Below are positions 24,392 through 33,847 of a stretch of 64,000 bases of DNA, one piece after another. The notes beneath the pieces are model-generated. The model was not told the DNA's origin. It saw nothing but the letters and a program-made list of their open reading frames with translations, and made no database searches. Source of the DNA: Paraburkholderia xenovorans LB400 (lineage in GTDB: Bacteria > Pseudomonadota > Gammaproteobacteria > Burkholderiales > Burkholderiaceae); the NCBI RefSeq assembly GCF_000013645.1, contig NC_007952.1, positions 2,790,001 to 2,854,000 on the forward strand, in the 5' to 3' direction. The translations under genes were made by a program, and so were the position numbers. The stretch's first letter is position 1; each line of letters begins with the position of its first letter.

Positions 24392-25819
24392 ATGGACGCC
24401 ATATCAATTGCATATGAGAACAAGAAGTCAGCCGGCTTCCAAGGGCTGCTGGCGCGAGTCCTCGACACCTCGCTGATCGTCGGCGGCGCAGTCGCGGCGG
24501 CGCAGATCCGTTTCGAGAATCTGACTGGGGATCACGTCGACACCGGCTTCATCGCATTTGCCGCGGCCTTCGCTTTGGCGCTGTTTCCAGTATTTGGTGT
24601 CTATCAATCGTGGCGAGGCCGCTCCATGCTTCGCATGATCGGCCAGATCTGTCTCGCATGGCTAGTCGTGCAAGGCTGCGGGCTGGTTCTGATGTTTGCG
24701 CTGCATAGAACGGATTTTATATCGCGACTCTGGTTCGCCTACTGGACCGGCACGACCGGCGCAGCGCTAATCGTCGCCCGATCATCGACTTATGCGTTGC
24801 TGCGCCATGTACGCAATGCAGGACTGAATTTGCGTAGTGTTGCGGTTGTTGGCCGCGGATCGCATTGCCGGCAGGTGATGCGCGGCATCCTCGCAGCGCG
24901 CGCTAGCGGTTTCCGGGTGGCGGCCGCATTCGACCTGCACCCAGGCGCTGAGCGAGCTGCCGAATGCCCCGTCCCGAACATACAACTGTTCGATGATTTC
25001 ACCGATTTCTCCAGGTTCGTTCGAGTCGAGAATATTCAGGAGATCTGGCTTGCGCTTCCGCTGTCGGAAGAAAGCATGATTTCGCGTTGTCTGCACGAAT
25101 TCCGCGACGATCTGGTCAACATTCGCTTCCTTCCAGATGTGAGCAGTCTTGCTCTGTTCGATGGCAGCGTCATCGATCTCATTGGTGTGCCGGCTATCAA
25201 TCTCGTCGCGTCTCCTCTGTCATCGCATGCGTTACTGAAGAAAGAGGTATTCGATCGGGCATTTTCCCTCGCCGCGTTGCTCTGTCTCGCCCCTCTGATG
25301 ATCTGTGTCGCAGTCGCCGTGAAGCTATCGTCGCCCGGCCCCGTCTTCTTCGTTCAAAAGAGAAAGGGAGCCGACGGAAGGGTATTCAAGATCTATAAGT
25401 TCCGGACGATGCGAGTGCACGCGTCCGAGCCTGGCGTCATCAAGCAGGCATCACGCAACGACCCACGCATTACCCGAATCGGCGCCTTCTTGCGGCGGAC
25501 GAGTCTGGACGAATTGCCGCAATTCCTCAATGTGCTAAGAGGCGACATGTCGGTAGTCGGACCACGCCCACATGCCATTGAACACGACGACCTCTACCGG
25601 ACCATCGTTCACGGATACATCCACCGGTACCGGATCAAACCGGGAATCACAGGATGGGCACAGGTGAACGGTTTCCGTGGTGAAACCGATCGTGTCGAGA
25701 AAATGCAGAAGCGCGTCGAGCATGACCTGTATTACCTGACGAACTGGTCGTTCGGGCTGGACATGCGCATCGTTCTGGCAACCGTAGTACGCGGGTTGAT
25801 ACATCGCAATGCGTATTAA
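24392..25819 (+). CDS. Undecaprenyl-phosphate glycosyl-1-phosphate transferase, WcaJ type
   Basis: Starts repeat-unit synthesis by putting a sugar-1-phosphate on undecaprenyl phosphate at the inner membrane. The N-terminal half has four hydrophobic segments and a CoA-binding-like domain (VAVVGRGSHCRQVMRG). A further membrane segment (AFSLAALLCLAPLMICVAVAV) leads into the bacterial sugar transferase domain: GPVFFVQKRKGADGR, FKIYKFRTM, RTSLDELPQFLNVL, MSVVGPRPHAI, and YRIKPGITGWAQVNG. The length (475 aa) matches the WcaJ/PssY family. It is the first gene of the operon. The sugar (often glucose) is not decided by sequence. Confidence 0.92.
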   Translation: MDAISIAYENKKSAGFQGLLARVLDTSLIVGGAVAAAQIRFENLTGDHVDTGFIAFAAAFALALFPVFGVYQSWRGRSMLRMIGQICLAWLVVQGCGLVLMFALHRTDFISRLWFAYWTGTTGAALIVARSSTYALLRHVRNAGLNLRSVAVVGRGSHCRQVMRGILAARASGFRVAAAFDLHPGAERAAECPVPNIQLFDDFTDFSRFVRVENIQEIWLALPLSEESMISRCLHEFRDDLVNIRFLPDVSSLALFDGSVIDLIGVPAINLVASPLSSHALLKKEVFDRAFSLAALLCLAPLMICVAVAVKLSSPGPVFFVQKRKGADGRVFKIYKFRTMRVHASEPGVIKQASRNDPRITRIGAFLRRTSLDELPQFLNVLRGDMSVVGPRPHAIEHDDLYRTIVHGYIHRYRIKPGITGWAQVNGFRGETDRVEKMQKRVEHDLYYLTNWSFGLDMRIVLATVVRGLIHRNAY

Positions 25820-25954
25820 TGGAACCTGACATATTCCAGCCGCGCAATAACGACCACAAACGACTCGCGCGTCTTGCGAATCACGTCAGTTGGTACATCG
25901 GCGAGCCCAGCCAGCTCACCGAAAAAATAATCGATAGGTACGAGGGTTTAACTT

Positions 25955-27127
25955 ATGGGACATTCGAAGACATCTTCTGGAAACAGCGCGTGGCGCCGAT
26001 ATCACAGGTACGCGCGTGGAGTCCTGTGCGTCGCACTCTGCTGCGCGCTGGCGGCATGCGCGGCCGCTCCCGGTATGCGGATGCCCACATCCGCAACCTT
26101 GCCAACGGGTAATAGCGACACCCAAGGTCAGCAAACGGAACTGCAGATTCCGATCGTCGACATCAATACCGCACTGATCAGAAAGCTGCGCGAGTCCTCT
26201 GACCAGACAAGCACGGATCAGACGCGTGAACTATCTGGACAGTCCGGTCCGTATACGCTCGGCGCGGGAGACGTACTGCAGATTACCGTCTGGGATCACC
26301 CCGAATTGGCGGCCGCATTAGGAACGCAGAACCAGAATAACTCCAGACCATTCGATCCGGCCCAAGGATTTGTTGTCGACAACGGCGGAAACATTCAGTT
26401 TCCGTACGCCGGTTCGATTCATGTTGCCGGCCTTCGCGTCGAACAGGCCCAGCAAGCGGTCTATGCAGAGTTGTCGAAAGTCTTCATCAAACCGCAACTC
26501 ACCGTTCGGGTCACGTCATTTCGCGCCAAGCAAATTTATGTGGACGGCGAAGTCAGGACCCCTGGCGCTGTGCCAGTCAACGACATTCCGTTGACACTCT
26601 ATGAGGCAATCAATCGTGCCGGCGGCTTTAGCACGACTGCCGACCAAAGCCGGATGGTTCTCGTGCGCAACGGAATTTCATATCGTCTCAACCTCTCAAA
26701 GATGCTCGAGAGCGATCAGAACCCATCCAATATTCTGCTCAAGAACGGAGATCTCCTTCGCGTGGTATCGCGCGACGACAACGGTGTGTTCGTCATGGGT
26801 GAAGTCAACAAGCCCGTAACGGCGGTACCGATGAAAAGCGGCAAGCTCACGTTAAGCGACGCCCTTTCGCAGGCCGGCAGTCTGAACACAGCCAGTGCGG
26901 ACGCAGCGCAGCTGTATGTGATACGAGGGGCGACAGATTCGCAGGCGGAGGTTTTTCATCTGGACGCACACTCGCCCGTATCAATGATCCTGGCAAATCA
27001 ATTCGAATTGCAACCGAAAGACGTTGTGTACGTCGACGGCAACGGCCTCGTGCGTTTCAGCCGCGTGTTGAGTCTGCTGCTTCCCGCCATCAATGCTGGC
27101 CTAACTACGGCGATTGTGACGAAATGA
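25955..27127 (+). CDS. Wza-like polysaccharide export outer-membrane lipoprotein
   Basis: Forms the outer-membrane export channel for the polysaccharide. The signal ends in lipobox LAAC (Cys35). The poly-export domain begins GPYTLGAGDVLQITVWDHPEL, and SLBB-type repeats follow (KQIYVDGEVRTPGAVPVNDIPLTLYEAINRAGGF; VFVMGEVNKPV). The C-terminus ends in a hydrophobic segment (LLLPAINAGLTTAIVTK). ATG 25955 gives an Arg-rich n-region; 135 bp separate it from the initiating transferase. It overlaps the phosphatase gene by 4 bases. 390 aa is typical. Confidence 0.93.
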   Translation: MGHSKTSSGNSAWRRYHRYARGVLCVALCCALAACAAAPGMRMPTSATLPTGNSDTQGQQTELQIPIVDINTALIRKLRESSDQTSTDQTRELSGQSGPYTLGAGDVLQITVWDHPELAAALGTQNQNNSRPFDPAQGFVVDNGGNIQFPYAGSIHVAGLRVEQAQQAVYAELSKVFIKPQLTVRVTSFRAKQIYVDGEVRTPGAVPVNDIPLTLYEAINRAGGFSTTADQSRMVLVRNGISYRLNLSKMLESDQNPSNILLKNGDLLRVVSRDDNGVFVMGEVNKPVTAVPMKSGKLTLSDALSQAGSLNTASADAAQLYVIRGATDSQAEVFHLDAHSPVSMILANQFELQPKDVVYVDGNGLVRFSRVLSLLLPAINAGLTTAIVTK

Positions 27128-27576
27128 TCGATACGGTACTCATAGTCTGTGAAGGCAATCTCTGTCGCAGCCCGATGGCGCAAGGTCTTTTACAGCGGGA
27201 ATTGTCCGACATCGAAGTGACGTCGGCCGGTCTTTCAGCCGCAAAAGGTGCGCCGATCGACCGTTTCGCGCGAGACCTGCTCTCAGATAGAGGGATCGAT
27301 ATGTCCTCACACACATCACGGCGTCTCAACGAACGATTGTGTGGCGCAGCCGACCTGATCCTTGTCATGGAATTGGCTCAGAAGCAGGCAATCGAAAAGT
27401 TCTACCCCACTACCCGCGGCCGTGTCTATCGATTGGCGGAGGCAGAGCACGTCGATGTGCCAGACCCGTTTGGCCGGTCAGCGCGCATATACGACCAGGC
27501 GATGACATTGATTGAACGAAGCGTTCTGGATTGGACGCGACGCATTGCCGACCTGTCACGGGGTCAGCGTACATAA
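27124..27576 (+). CDS. Low-molecular-weight protein tyrosine phosphatase (Wzb type)
   Basis: Dephosphorylates the Tyr tail of the neighbouring BY-kinase, allowing cycling during polymer export. The N-terminal P-loop is CEGNLCRS (Cys9, Arg15, Ser16), and the catalytic acid lies in the DVPDPFGRS segment. 150 aa fits the family. ATG 27124 overlaps the stop of the Wza gene, suggesting translational coupling, and the kinase gene follows 56 bp later. Assignment is firm. Confidence 0.94.
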   Translation: MIDTVLIVCEGNLCRSPMAQGLLQRELSDIEVTSAGLSAAKGAPIDRFARDLLSDRGIDMSSHTSRRLNERLCGAADLILVMELAQKQAIEKFYPTTRGRVYRLAEAEHVDVPDPFGRSARIYDQAMTLIERSVLDWTRRIADLSRGQRT

Positions 27577-27632
27577 CATGACGAGTGCCTGAATCGCGCC
27601 AATAAACCGCTGAAATACGAACCTACAACAAA

Positions 27633-29855
27633 ATGAAAAATCAATTTTCCCGCGACGAGGACGAAATTGACATCCGTGCACTTATCGATGTCATTTTCAA
27701 GAACAAGAAGTTGATAGCCACGGTCACCATCGTGTGCATGGTTTTTGGAGTCATGTACGCATTCCTGGCTACGCCGATTTATCGTGGTGATATCACGGTT
27801 CAGGTGGAAGATAACTCTGACCTGGCAGGTGCAGCGGCCGGCAATCTGATGAGCGGATTGACCTCCCTGTTCGACATCAAATCGACCGACGACGGCGAAA
27901 TGCAGATCCTCGACTCACGGCTTGTCACCGCAAACATGGTGGATGAGCTGCACCTTTACATCGACGCGAAGCCTAAATATTTCCCCCTTTTCGGGGCATT
28001 TATCGCGAAGCACAGAAACTCGCTGTCGCACCCGGGGATATTTGGTCTGGGCGGATATGCGTGGGGCTCGGAAACCATAGGGGTCGATCAATTCGACGTG
28101 CCTCGCGAATTCGAAGAAGACAAGTTCTCCGTCACCGCGCTAGGTAACAACCGATATCGGCTTTCGGGCAGCGATCTCGATGCCGATGTCACGGGTGAAG
28201 TCGGAGTTCCCCTGGCAGTGAACACTCCTTCTGGACAAGTCAAGCTACTGGTGTCGCAGTTGAACGCCAGCGAGAACGCGAAATTTGAGCTGAAGCGCTA
28301 TTCCCGGATTCAGGTCCTGGAACAGCTGCGGAAAGACCTCGTGATTTCGGAAATGGGCAAGGATCAGTCCGGCGTCATTGGCGTGACTTATGACGATGAG
28401 GATCCCGTACGAGCGGCCACAGTCTTGAACAGGATCGCGGAAAACTACGTCGCGCAAAATGCCGACCGCAAGGCGGCGGCGGCAGAGAAGTCTCTCGTCT
28501 TTCTGAAGAGTCAACTTCCGGAAATAGAGCATACCCTGCGGCTGGCCGAAGACCGCCTCAATGTGTATCAGAACCACCATAAAGTCGTCGATCTCAGCGA
28601 GCAGGCAAAGGCCGTGTTGGGACAGGCCGTCGAGGCGCAATCCAGTCTGTTCCAGCTCGAGCAGAAGCGTAAGGAACTCGCAACGATCTACAGCGCCCAG
28701 TATCCCGCCGTGCTTGCACTGGATCAACAGATCGCCGCCGCGCGCGCGCATATCGACAACTTCAACGAATCGATCCAGCGGCTACCGGATGATCAGCAAA
28801 ATATTGTCCGGCTGAATCGTGACGTAACTGTTCAAACGAGTCTGTATGTTGGATTGCTCAACAGCGTTCAACAACTGCAACTCGCCACCGCAAGCAAGAT
28901 CGGAAACGTACGCGTGATCGACCGCGCATTGGTCGCCGACAAACCAACGAAGCCAAAGAAAGCGCTTGTTATTGTCCTGGCAACCGTTATCGGCCTGTTT
29001 GGCGGAGTCGGATTTGCACTGGCACGTTCAACATTGTTCGGCGGCCTGACTGATCCCGTGGATATCGAGCGTGATCTGTCTCTCGACGTCATTGCCACTA
29101 TTCCGCTAAGCGACACCCAGCGCCAGTTGACGCGAGTCAGGGAGCGAGGCGGCCGGCGCGGTCCGTCGATCCTTGCATTGGCTCGACCGCAGGAACCGGC
29201 AGTCGAAGCCATTCGAAGTCTCTGCACCGCGTTGCAGTTCGCGCTGCTGGAGAACCCGAAGAACAACGTCATTCTGATGACCGGCCCTTCGGTCGGCATT
29301 GGTAAATCGTTCACCTCCGCGAATCTGGCAACTCTGCTGGGAATGTCAAAGAAGCGCGTGCTGTTGATGGACGTCGATCTGCGCCGCGGACATCTGGCTG
29401 CCGAGTTCGGTGTGTCCGGCAAAGTCGGCCTCTCCAACGTTCTCAGGGATGACATGCCGCTGGACGCGGCAATCATCAAAGACGTGTCTCGGAACGTGGA
29501 TTTGCTTGCTACCGGTCCGCTGATGGCGCAGCCGGTCGAATTGCTGTCTTCCGGCGGCATCGCCAATATTCTGGCAGAGGTATCGAGCCGATACGACATC
29601 GTTCTTCTCGACGCACCACCGGTACTGCCGGTCACGGATGCGACGGTCTTCGCGCCCTTCGCGGGGATCGTTCTTCTAGCAGCACGTTCGGGCATGACCA
29701 GCGGTGGCGAACTTCTCGAATCCGCCAAACGAATCGAGCGTGTCGGGGCGAAGATCACCGGGATCGTCTTTAACGGTTTCAGGCCAAGCCTGCGCTCCGC
29801 GCAGTATGGAGACTATGGCGGCTATGCGTACCTGAGTAACGCGACTGACACATGA
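27633..29855 (+). CDS. Wzc-like polysaccharide co-polymerase and BY-kinase
   Basis: Inner-membrane regulator of chain length and export. The N-terminal Wzz domain begins DIRALIDVIFKNKKLIATVTIVCMVFG, with long coiled coils in the periplasmic part (about residues 280-390) and a second membrane segment (LVIVLATVIGLFGGVGFALA). The cytoplasmic kinase has Walker A GPSVGIGKS (about residue 550), Walker A' VLLMDVDLRRGH and Walker B IVLLDAPP. The C-terminus has a short Tyr cluster (AQYGDYGGYAYLS), the usual autophosphorylation site. The 740-aa length is typical of one-piece Gram-negative enzymes. The start, ATG 27633, lies in an AT-rich stretch. Confidence 0.93.
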   Translation: MKNQFSRDEDEIDIRALIDVIFKNKKLIATVTIVCMVFGVMYAFLATPIYRGDITVQVEDNSDLAGAAAGNLMSGLTSLFDIKSTDDGEMQILDSRLVTANMVDELHLYIDAKPKYFPLFGAFIAKHRNSLSHPGIFGLGGYAWGSETIGVDQFDVPREFEEDKFSVTALGNNRYRLSGSDLDADVTGEVGVPLAVNTPSGQVKLLVSQLNASENAKFELKRYSRIQVLEQLRKDLVISEMGKDQSGVIGVTYDDEDPVRAATVLNRIAENYVAQNADRKAAAAEKSLVFLKSQLPEIEHTLRLAEDRLNVYQNHHKVVDLSEQAKAVLGQAVEAQSSLFQLEQKRKELATIYSAQYPAVLALDQQIAAARAHIDNFNESIQRLPDDQQNIVRLNRDVTVQTSLYVGLLNSVQQLQLATASKIGNVRVIDRALVADKPTKPKKALVIVLATVIGLFGGVGFALARSTLFGGLTDPVDIERDLSLDVIATIPLSDTQRQLTRVRERGGRRGPSILALARPQEPAVEAIRSLCTALQFALLENPKNNVILMTGPSVGIGKSFTSANLATLLGMSKKRVLLMDVDLRRGHLAAEFGVSGKVGLSNVLRDDMPLDAAIIKDVSRNVDLLATGPLMAQPVELLSSGGIANILAEVSSRYDIVLLDAPPVLPVTDATVFAPFAGIVLLAARSGMTSGGELLESAKRIERVGAKITGIVFNGFRPSLRSAQYGDYGGYAYLSNATDT

Positions 29856-30021
29856 AATAAGCGGCCACCTCGCCATAAGTCACGCCAAAGCGTGCCGTCG
29901 CGCAATGGCACGGCAAGCGAGGAAAGCGCCGACGCTTTATCGGTAGCACCGGGTGTCGGGCGGACCACCATGGGCCCGCAGTTGTTTCCATTAGAACTTA
30001 TCCAGCGACGAGACCAACGCT

Positions 30022-31260
30022 ATGCCATTCGATGTCGTTTCCATTATTGGACTTGGTTACATTGGTTTGCCGACCGCTGCGGCATTTGCCGCACGCCGAA
30101 AGAAGGTTATCGGCGTAGACGTATCGCAGCGTGCGGTCGATACGATTAACAAAGGTGAGATCCATATCGTCGAGCCAGAGTTGGACATGCTGGTTCACGC
30201 TGCCGTGACACAGGGATATCTGCGCGCGACCCAAACGCCGGAACCGGCCGACGCATTTCTTATCGCTGTTCCAACACCGTTTTGCGACGGGAATAAACCT
30301 GATCTGAGCTACATAGAGGCGGCGAGTCGTTCGATCGCGCCAGCGCTCAAAAAAGGCGATATTGTCGTGCTCGAGTCGACCTCGCCCGTGGGAGCGACCG
30401 AAAAGATGTCCGCATGGCTTGCCGAATGTCGCCCCGATCTGACCTTTCCCCAGCATTCAGGTGAGCAGTCCGACATCCGCATTGCACACTGTCCGGAACG
30501 CGTGCTTCCGGGACACGTTATCCGCGAGTTGGTACAGAATGACCGTGTGATCGGCGGCATGACTCGCCGATGCGGCGAATTGGCTCGCGAGCTCTACCAG
30601 ATCTTCGTTCAGGGCGACTGTATTCTGACGGACGCACGCACCGCTGAAATGTGCAAACTTTCCGAAAATGCATTTCGCGACATCAACATCGCGTACGCAA
30701 ATGAACTGTCGATGATCTGCGATCGGCTCGATATCAACGTGTGGGAGCTCATTCGACTTGCCAATCGCCACCCTCGCGTGAGCATTCTCCAGCCTGGTCC
30801 GGGTGTCGGAGGACATTGCATTGCCGTCGATCCGTGGTTCATCGTCGACTCAGCGCCTGAAGAGGCCAAACTGATTCGGGCTGCTCGCGGCGTGAACGAC
30901 GGCAAACCTCATTACGTGATCGACCAGACAAAGCGTTTGGCCGCGCGCTTCAAGGCGCCCGTGATTGCCTGCCTTGGACTGGCATTCAAGGCCAATATCG
31001 ACGATTTGCGCGAAAGCCCGGCAATAGACATCGTCAATCAACTCGCCGATGAGAAGGTAGCGGATATTGTCGTGGTCGAGCCCAACGTGTCGGTTCTTCC
31101 GGACGCGCTTCGCGGCAAAGTGGAGCTAACCAGCCTCGCGAGCGCTATTGAGGCTGCGGATATCGTCCTGCTCCTCGTCGATCATCGCGAATTCAAGGAT
31201 ATCAACCGGCGACGCTTGCAGTCGAAGCTTCTGGTCGATACGCGGGGGCTTTTCGCGTGA
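30022..31260 (+). CDS. UDP-N-acetyl-D-mannosamine dehydrogenase (WecC type)
   Basis: Oxidises a UDP-N-acetylhexosamine, probably UDP-ManNAc, to the uronic acid, giving an acidic sugar for the polysaccharide. The N-terminal NAD fold has IIGLGYIGLPTAAAFA. The middle contains CPERVLPG and KLSENAFRDINIAYANEL. The catalytic Cys lies in GPGVGGHCIAVDPWF, which is characteristic of the UDP-ManNAc dehydrogenase branch, and FKANIDDLRESPA follows. 412 aa fits. ATG 30022 lies 166 bp after the kinase gene. No UDP-GlcNAc 2-epimerase gene is in the window, so the substrate would come from elsewhere. Confidence 0.9.
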   Translation: MPFDVVSIIGLGYIGLPTAAAFAARRKKVIGVDVSQRAVDTINKGEIHIVEPELDMLVHAAVTQGYLRATQTPEPADAFLIAVPTPFCDGNKPDLSYIEAASRSIAPALKKGDIVVLESTSPVGATEKMSAWLAECRPDLTFPQHSGEQSDIRIAHCPERVLPGHVIRELVQNDRVIGGMTRRCGELARELYQIFVQGDCILTDARTAEMCKLSENAFRDINIAYANELSMICDRLDINVWELIRLANRHPRVSILQPGPGVGGHCIAVDPWFIVDSAPEEAKLIRAARGVNDGKPHYVIDQTKRLAARFKAPVIACLGLAFKANIDDLRESPAIDIVNQLADEKVADIVVVEPNVSVLPDALRGKVELTSLASAIEAADIVLLLVDHREFKDINRRRLQSKLLVDTRGLFA

Positions 31261-32591
31261 CGGAGCATACAAAGGCAAGCACGATGCGCCGCCGTCCCAG
31301 GATCGATGCTCTGGCCGGCGCCGTATCGGTTCAACGCGTTGAAGCCCTGATCTGTACCGGGTTGCCCGGACTGTACCGGGTTGTTGTCTTCTTCGCGGTT
31401 CAGCATGTCTATTCGCTGGCGGAACTCGGACGGACAGCGTCAAGCATGTCTATCGCGCAGATGGTCTGCTTTTTCACCGCAATCGGATGGGCGACGCTGA
31501 TATTAGTGCGCGTGCCCGCGGCTACGACCCAACGCGGCGCCATTGCAGCGTTCTATGGCGTCGCTGTCATGAGTTTTGTCACGACTGTTGTCTGCACCCT
31601 TTTTGGCCTGGCGTTTGCCACGTCCAAAGTGATCCCGTTTGATCTTCCCGCGTTTCTAGCATTGCTGTGGGGCTGGACAGCTTATCAGGTTGCACGTCAC
31701 TACTTTGTTGCCTTAAAACGTTATCGCGCCGCGATCGCTTTCGACATCGCATTGATTGTCGGCTCAGGTGTCATGCTGGCCGCCTGTCAGCGCGGCGGCC
31801 TCTCTGCCGCGAGCGCGCTCGCTGCGGCCCTTGGCACGATTGCGATTGCGATGTTCGCGGGAATAGGTCGGCCTGCGCTGCAGATGCTGCCAAGGAGACT
31901 GGACAGTAAGGGGCTTCAGTTCGGTCTTACGAACTTACTGTCGGGCGGAATCGCGTTGATCTTCGTGCCGGCTGCGACGGTAATGTGTGGGGCGGCATTC
32001 GCCGGCCTGCTTTCCCTGCTTTCTTCGGTCACTGCGATTGGGATGCTTCTGCCGCGAGCGATTTCGATGACGCAACTGGCAGACCTTGCCAAGCGCAAGG
32101 CAGCCGCTGCCTCCCTCGACGAGTCACTTCGCATGATGAGCCGCAGCATTGGCTGGTGCAACGGAGCGACGCTGGGCTGCAACGTCGTTCTTGTCCTGCT
32201 GTTGGCCACCGCGCAGATACACGGTGTTACGCATCAGACAGGCGCCGTCGTGGCGGGATTACTGCTCACAGTGCAGTGCGCAGTCAGCATGATGGGCATC
32301 GCAAACAGCAGCGTCATGATGGTGTTCGAGCAGGGTGCCGCGACGGCGAAGATCAACGTCATCACCACGTCGGTTTTTGCATTGCTCGTGGTTGCCTGTT
32401 ACGCATACGGTGGGCAACCAGGCTTCACGATGATTCTCTGCTCGGCGATCGCGGTGACAGTATGGCGCAATTGGCTGGTGCAAAATCGCGCCCGCGTGGT
32501 TTATCGCCAATACTCGAACTTTTGCAGACTGGCAACAGATCCCAATACCAACGGCCAGTTACACCCGCAAAGCCATGGAGCGCCCCGATGA
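31257..32591 (+). CDS. Wzx-like polysaccharide flippase (MOP superfamily)
   Basis: Predicted to move lipid-linked repeat units across the inner membrane. The 444-aa protein has about twelve hydrophobic segments and the general MATE/Wzx layout, with ALICTGLPGLYRVVVFF near the start. Sequence identity to any named flippase is not obvious to me, so the call rests on topology and position. GTG 31257 overlaps the dehydrogenase stop and has GGGGGC upstream; ATG 31284 is an alternative. The next gene overlaps by 4 bases. Confidence 0.72.
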   Translation: MTEHTKASTMRRRPRIDALAGAVSVQRVEALICTGLPGLYRVVVFFAVQHVYSLAELGRTASSMSIAQMVCFFTAIGWATLILVRVPAATTQRGAIAAFYGVAVMSFVTTVVCTLFGLAFATSKVIPFDLPAFLALLWGWTAYQVARHYFVALKRYRAAIAFDIALIVGSGVMLAACQRGGLSAASALAAALGTIAIAMFAGIGRPALQMLPRRLDSKGLQFGLTNLLSGGIALIFVPAATVMCGAAFAGLLSLLSSVTAIGMLLPRAISMTQLADLAKRKAAAASLDESLRMMSRSIGWCNGATLGCNVVLVLLLATAQIHGVTHQTGAVVAGLLLTVQCAVSMMGIANSSVMMVFEQGAATAKINVITTSVFALLVVACYAYGGQPGFTMILCSAIAVTVWRNWLVQNRARVVYRQYSNFCRLATDPNTNGQLHPQSHGAPR

Positions 32592-33847
32592 ACGCCAGTA
32601 CGATATCAATGTCGTTACATCGAAATTCGCAGTTGACCGGATGGCATTCCGTTGGTGCATGGGCGATATCGTTCTCCTACCTTCTGTTTTGCATCAGCGA
32701 CACGCTTCTTTCACTCGAAATGGACGGATCCCAGTTCGTCAAGCTGGGCGCGTTCGCCTTGCTGTCCACTGCAATTCTGCTGCGTCCGAGCTTTCACAAG
32801 CTAATCGCATTGATTTTGCCCATCCTGCTAACACTGTATCTAGCGATGTGGCGCACTTTTAACATCAACGCCGGTGGAGAAGAGTTTTTGCGATTTCTCG
32901 CGCCGATGGCGATCACGGTGTCAATGTTCGCCTATAGAGCCAGACTTTCGCCGGTAATCTTCATGTTCTTTGCTGTGGTGCTAAGCAACGACCTGTTCCA
33001 ATGCTATTTTTATGTAGCATATGCGCTAAAACTTCCCCTGTTTCTCCCGGTGAAATTCGATTCTGGCTTGTATTTGCGAGCGCAAGGATGGATAGGTTTT
33101 TTTTCGGAATTCAGTTTTATCAACTTCTGTGCGTTTCTTCTATGTCGTCACTACCAGCCCACGCGATGGTCAAAGCGCGCGGCGTGGGTGTTCCTGACAT
33201 TCGCACTGCTGGGTGTCTCTTTTAAAATTTTTGCTACGATCGCCGTATATTTTGTCGTCCAACGAAAGCTCACCGTGCGATCTGTCATTGCGGCTTTGTC
33301 CGGGATCGGCGTCTTGTTGTTCGCGCTGATGTCCGGACTACTTGATTCATTAGTCAGGATCGCAATGACCAAGCTATCGTTCTACGTCGTAGCGGGTAAC
33401 TCGGCGCGAGCGGAGTCATATCGCGTCATGTTCCAGTCTTTGATGAAAGGCAACGTTTTCGGAGAAGGTCTCGGCTCATTCGGCGGGCCGGCCTCTGTCA
33501 AATATCACTCCCCCCTTTACAGCATCTACCACTTCAACTGGTACGGCCTTGGAAATACCCTCACGACCACCGACACGTTTTATCCACATCTATTCGTTGA
33601 GCTCGGCGTACTGGGCGCAGTCTTGTGGCTCGCTTTTATGGTGTTCTATGGGCAAGTAAGTCGAAGCAGGCGAATCTGGCTATTTTTGGTCGGCGCTTTC
33701 TGCTTCGACAATATCTTCTCGATGTCGTTCGTTTCCGCATCTTACGTCTTCTCAGCGTTGATGCTCATGTATCTGTTCTCACAAAATAGTCGCTCGCTCA
33801 ATCGAACTGCGTTGATGGTGCAAGATCGTCACGGGGCCTTGCGATGA
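32588..33847 (+). CDS. Wzy-like polysaccharide polymerase / O-antigen ligase-type membrane protein
   Basis: Predicted to polymerise repeat units on the periplasmic face. The 419-aa protein has about ten membrane segments and a large periplasmic loop late in the chain. The RAESYRVMFQSLMKGNVFGEGLGSFGG segment resembles the Wzy_C region of O-antigen ligases and polymerases, where Arg and Glu/His residues matter. ATG 32588 overlaps the flippase stop (ATGA), and the following gene overlaps by 4 bases. The AT content is a little higher than in the neighbours, which is common for wzy genes. Polymerase function is inferred. Confidence 0.75.
   Translation: MNASTISMSLHRNSQLTGWHSVGAWAISFSYLLFCISDTLLSLEMDGSQFVKLGAFALLSTAILLRPSFHKLIALILPILLTLYLAMWRTFNINAGGEEFLRFLAPMAITVSMFAYRARLSPVIFMFFAVVLSNDLFQCYFYVAYALKLPLFLPVKFDSGLYLRAQGWIGFFSEFSFINFCAFLLCRHYQPTRWSKRAAWVFLTFALLGVSFKIFATIAVYFVVQRKLTVRSVIAALSGIGVLLFALMSGLLDSLVRIAMTKLSFYVVAGNSARAESYRVMFQSLMKGNVFGEGLGSFGGPASVKYHSPLYSIYHFNWYGLGNTLTTTDTFYPHLFVELGVLGAVLWLAFMVFYGQVSRSRRIWLFLVGAFCFDNIFSMSFVSASYVFSALMLMYLFSQNSRSLNRTALMVQDRHGALR

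Noticed and set aside
31985..32587. N-terminal extension of the Wzy-like ORF to 31985
   Set aside because: It overlaps the flippase in another frame and is Arg/Cys-rich; the ATGA-coupled start at 32588 gives a normal membrane protein.
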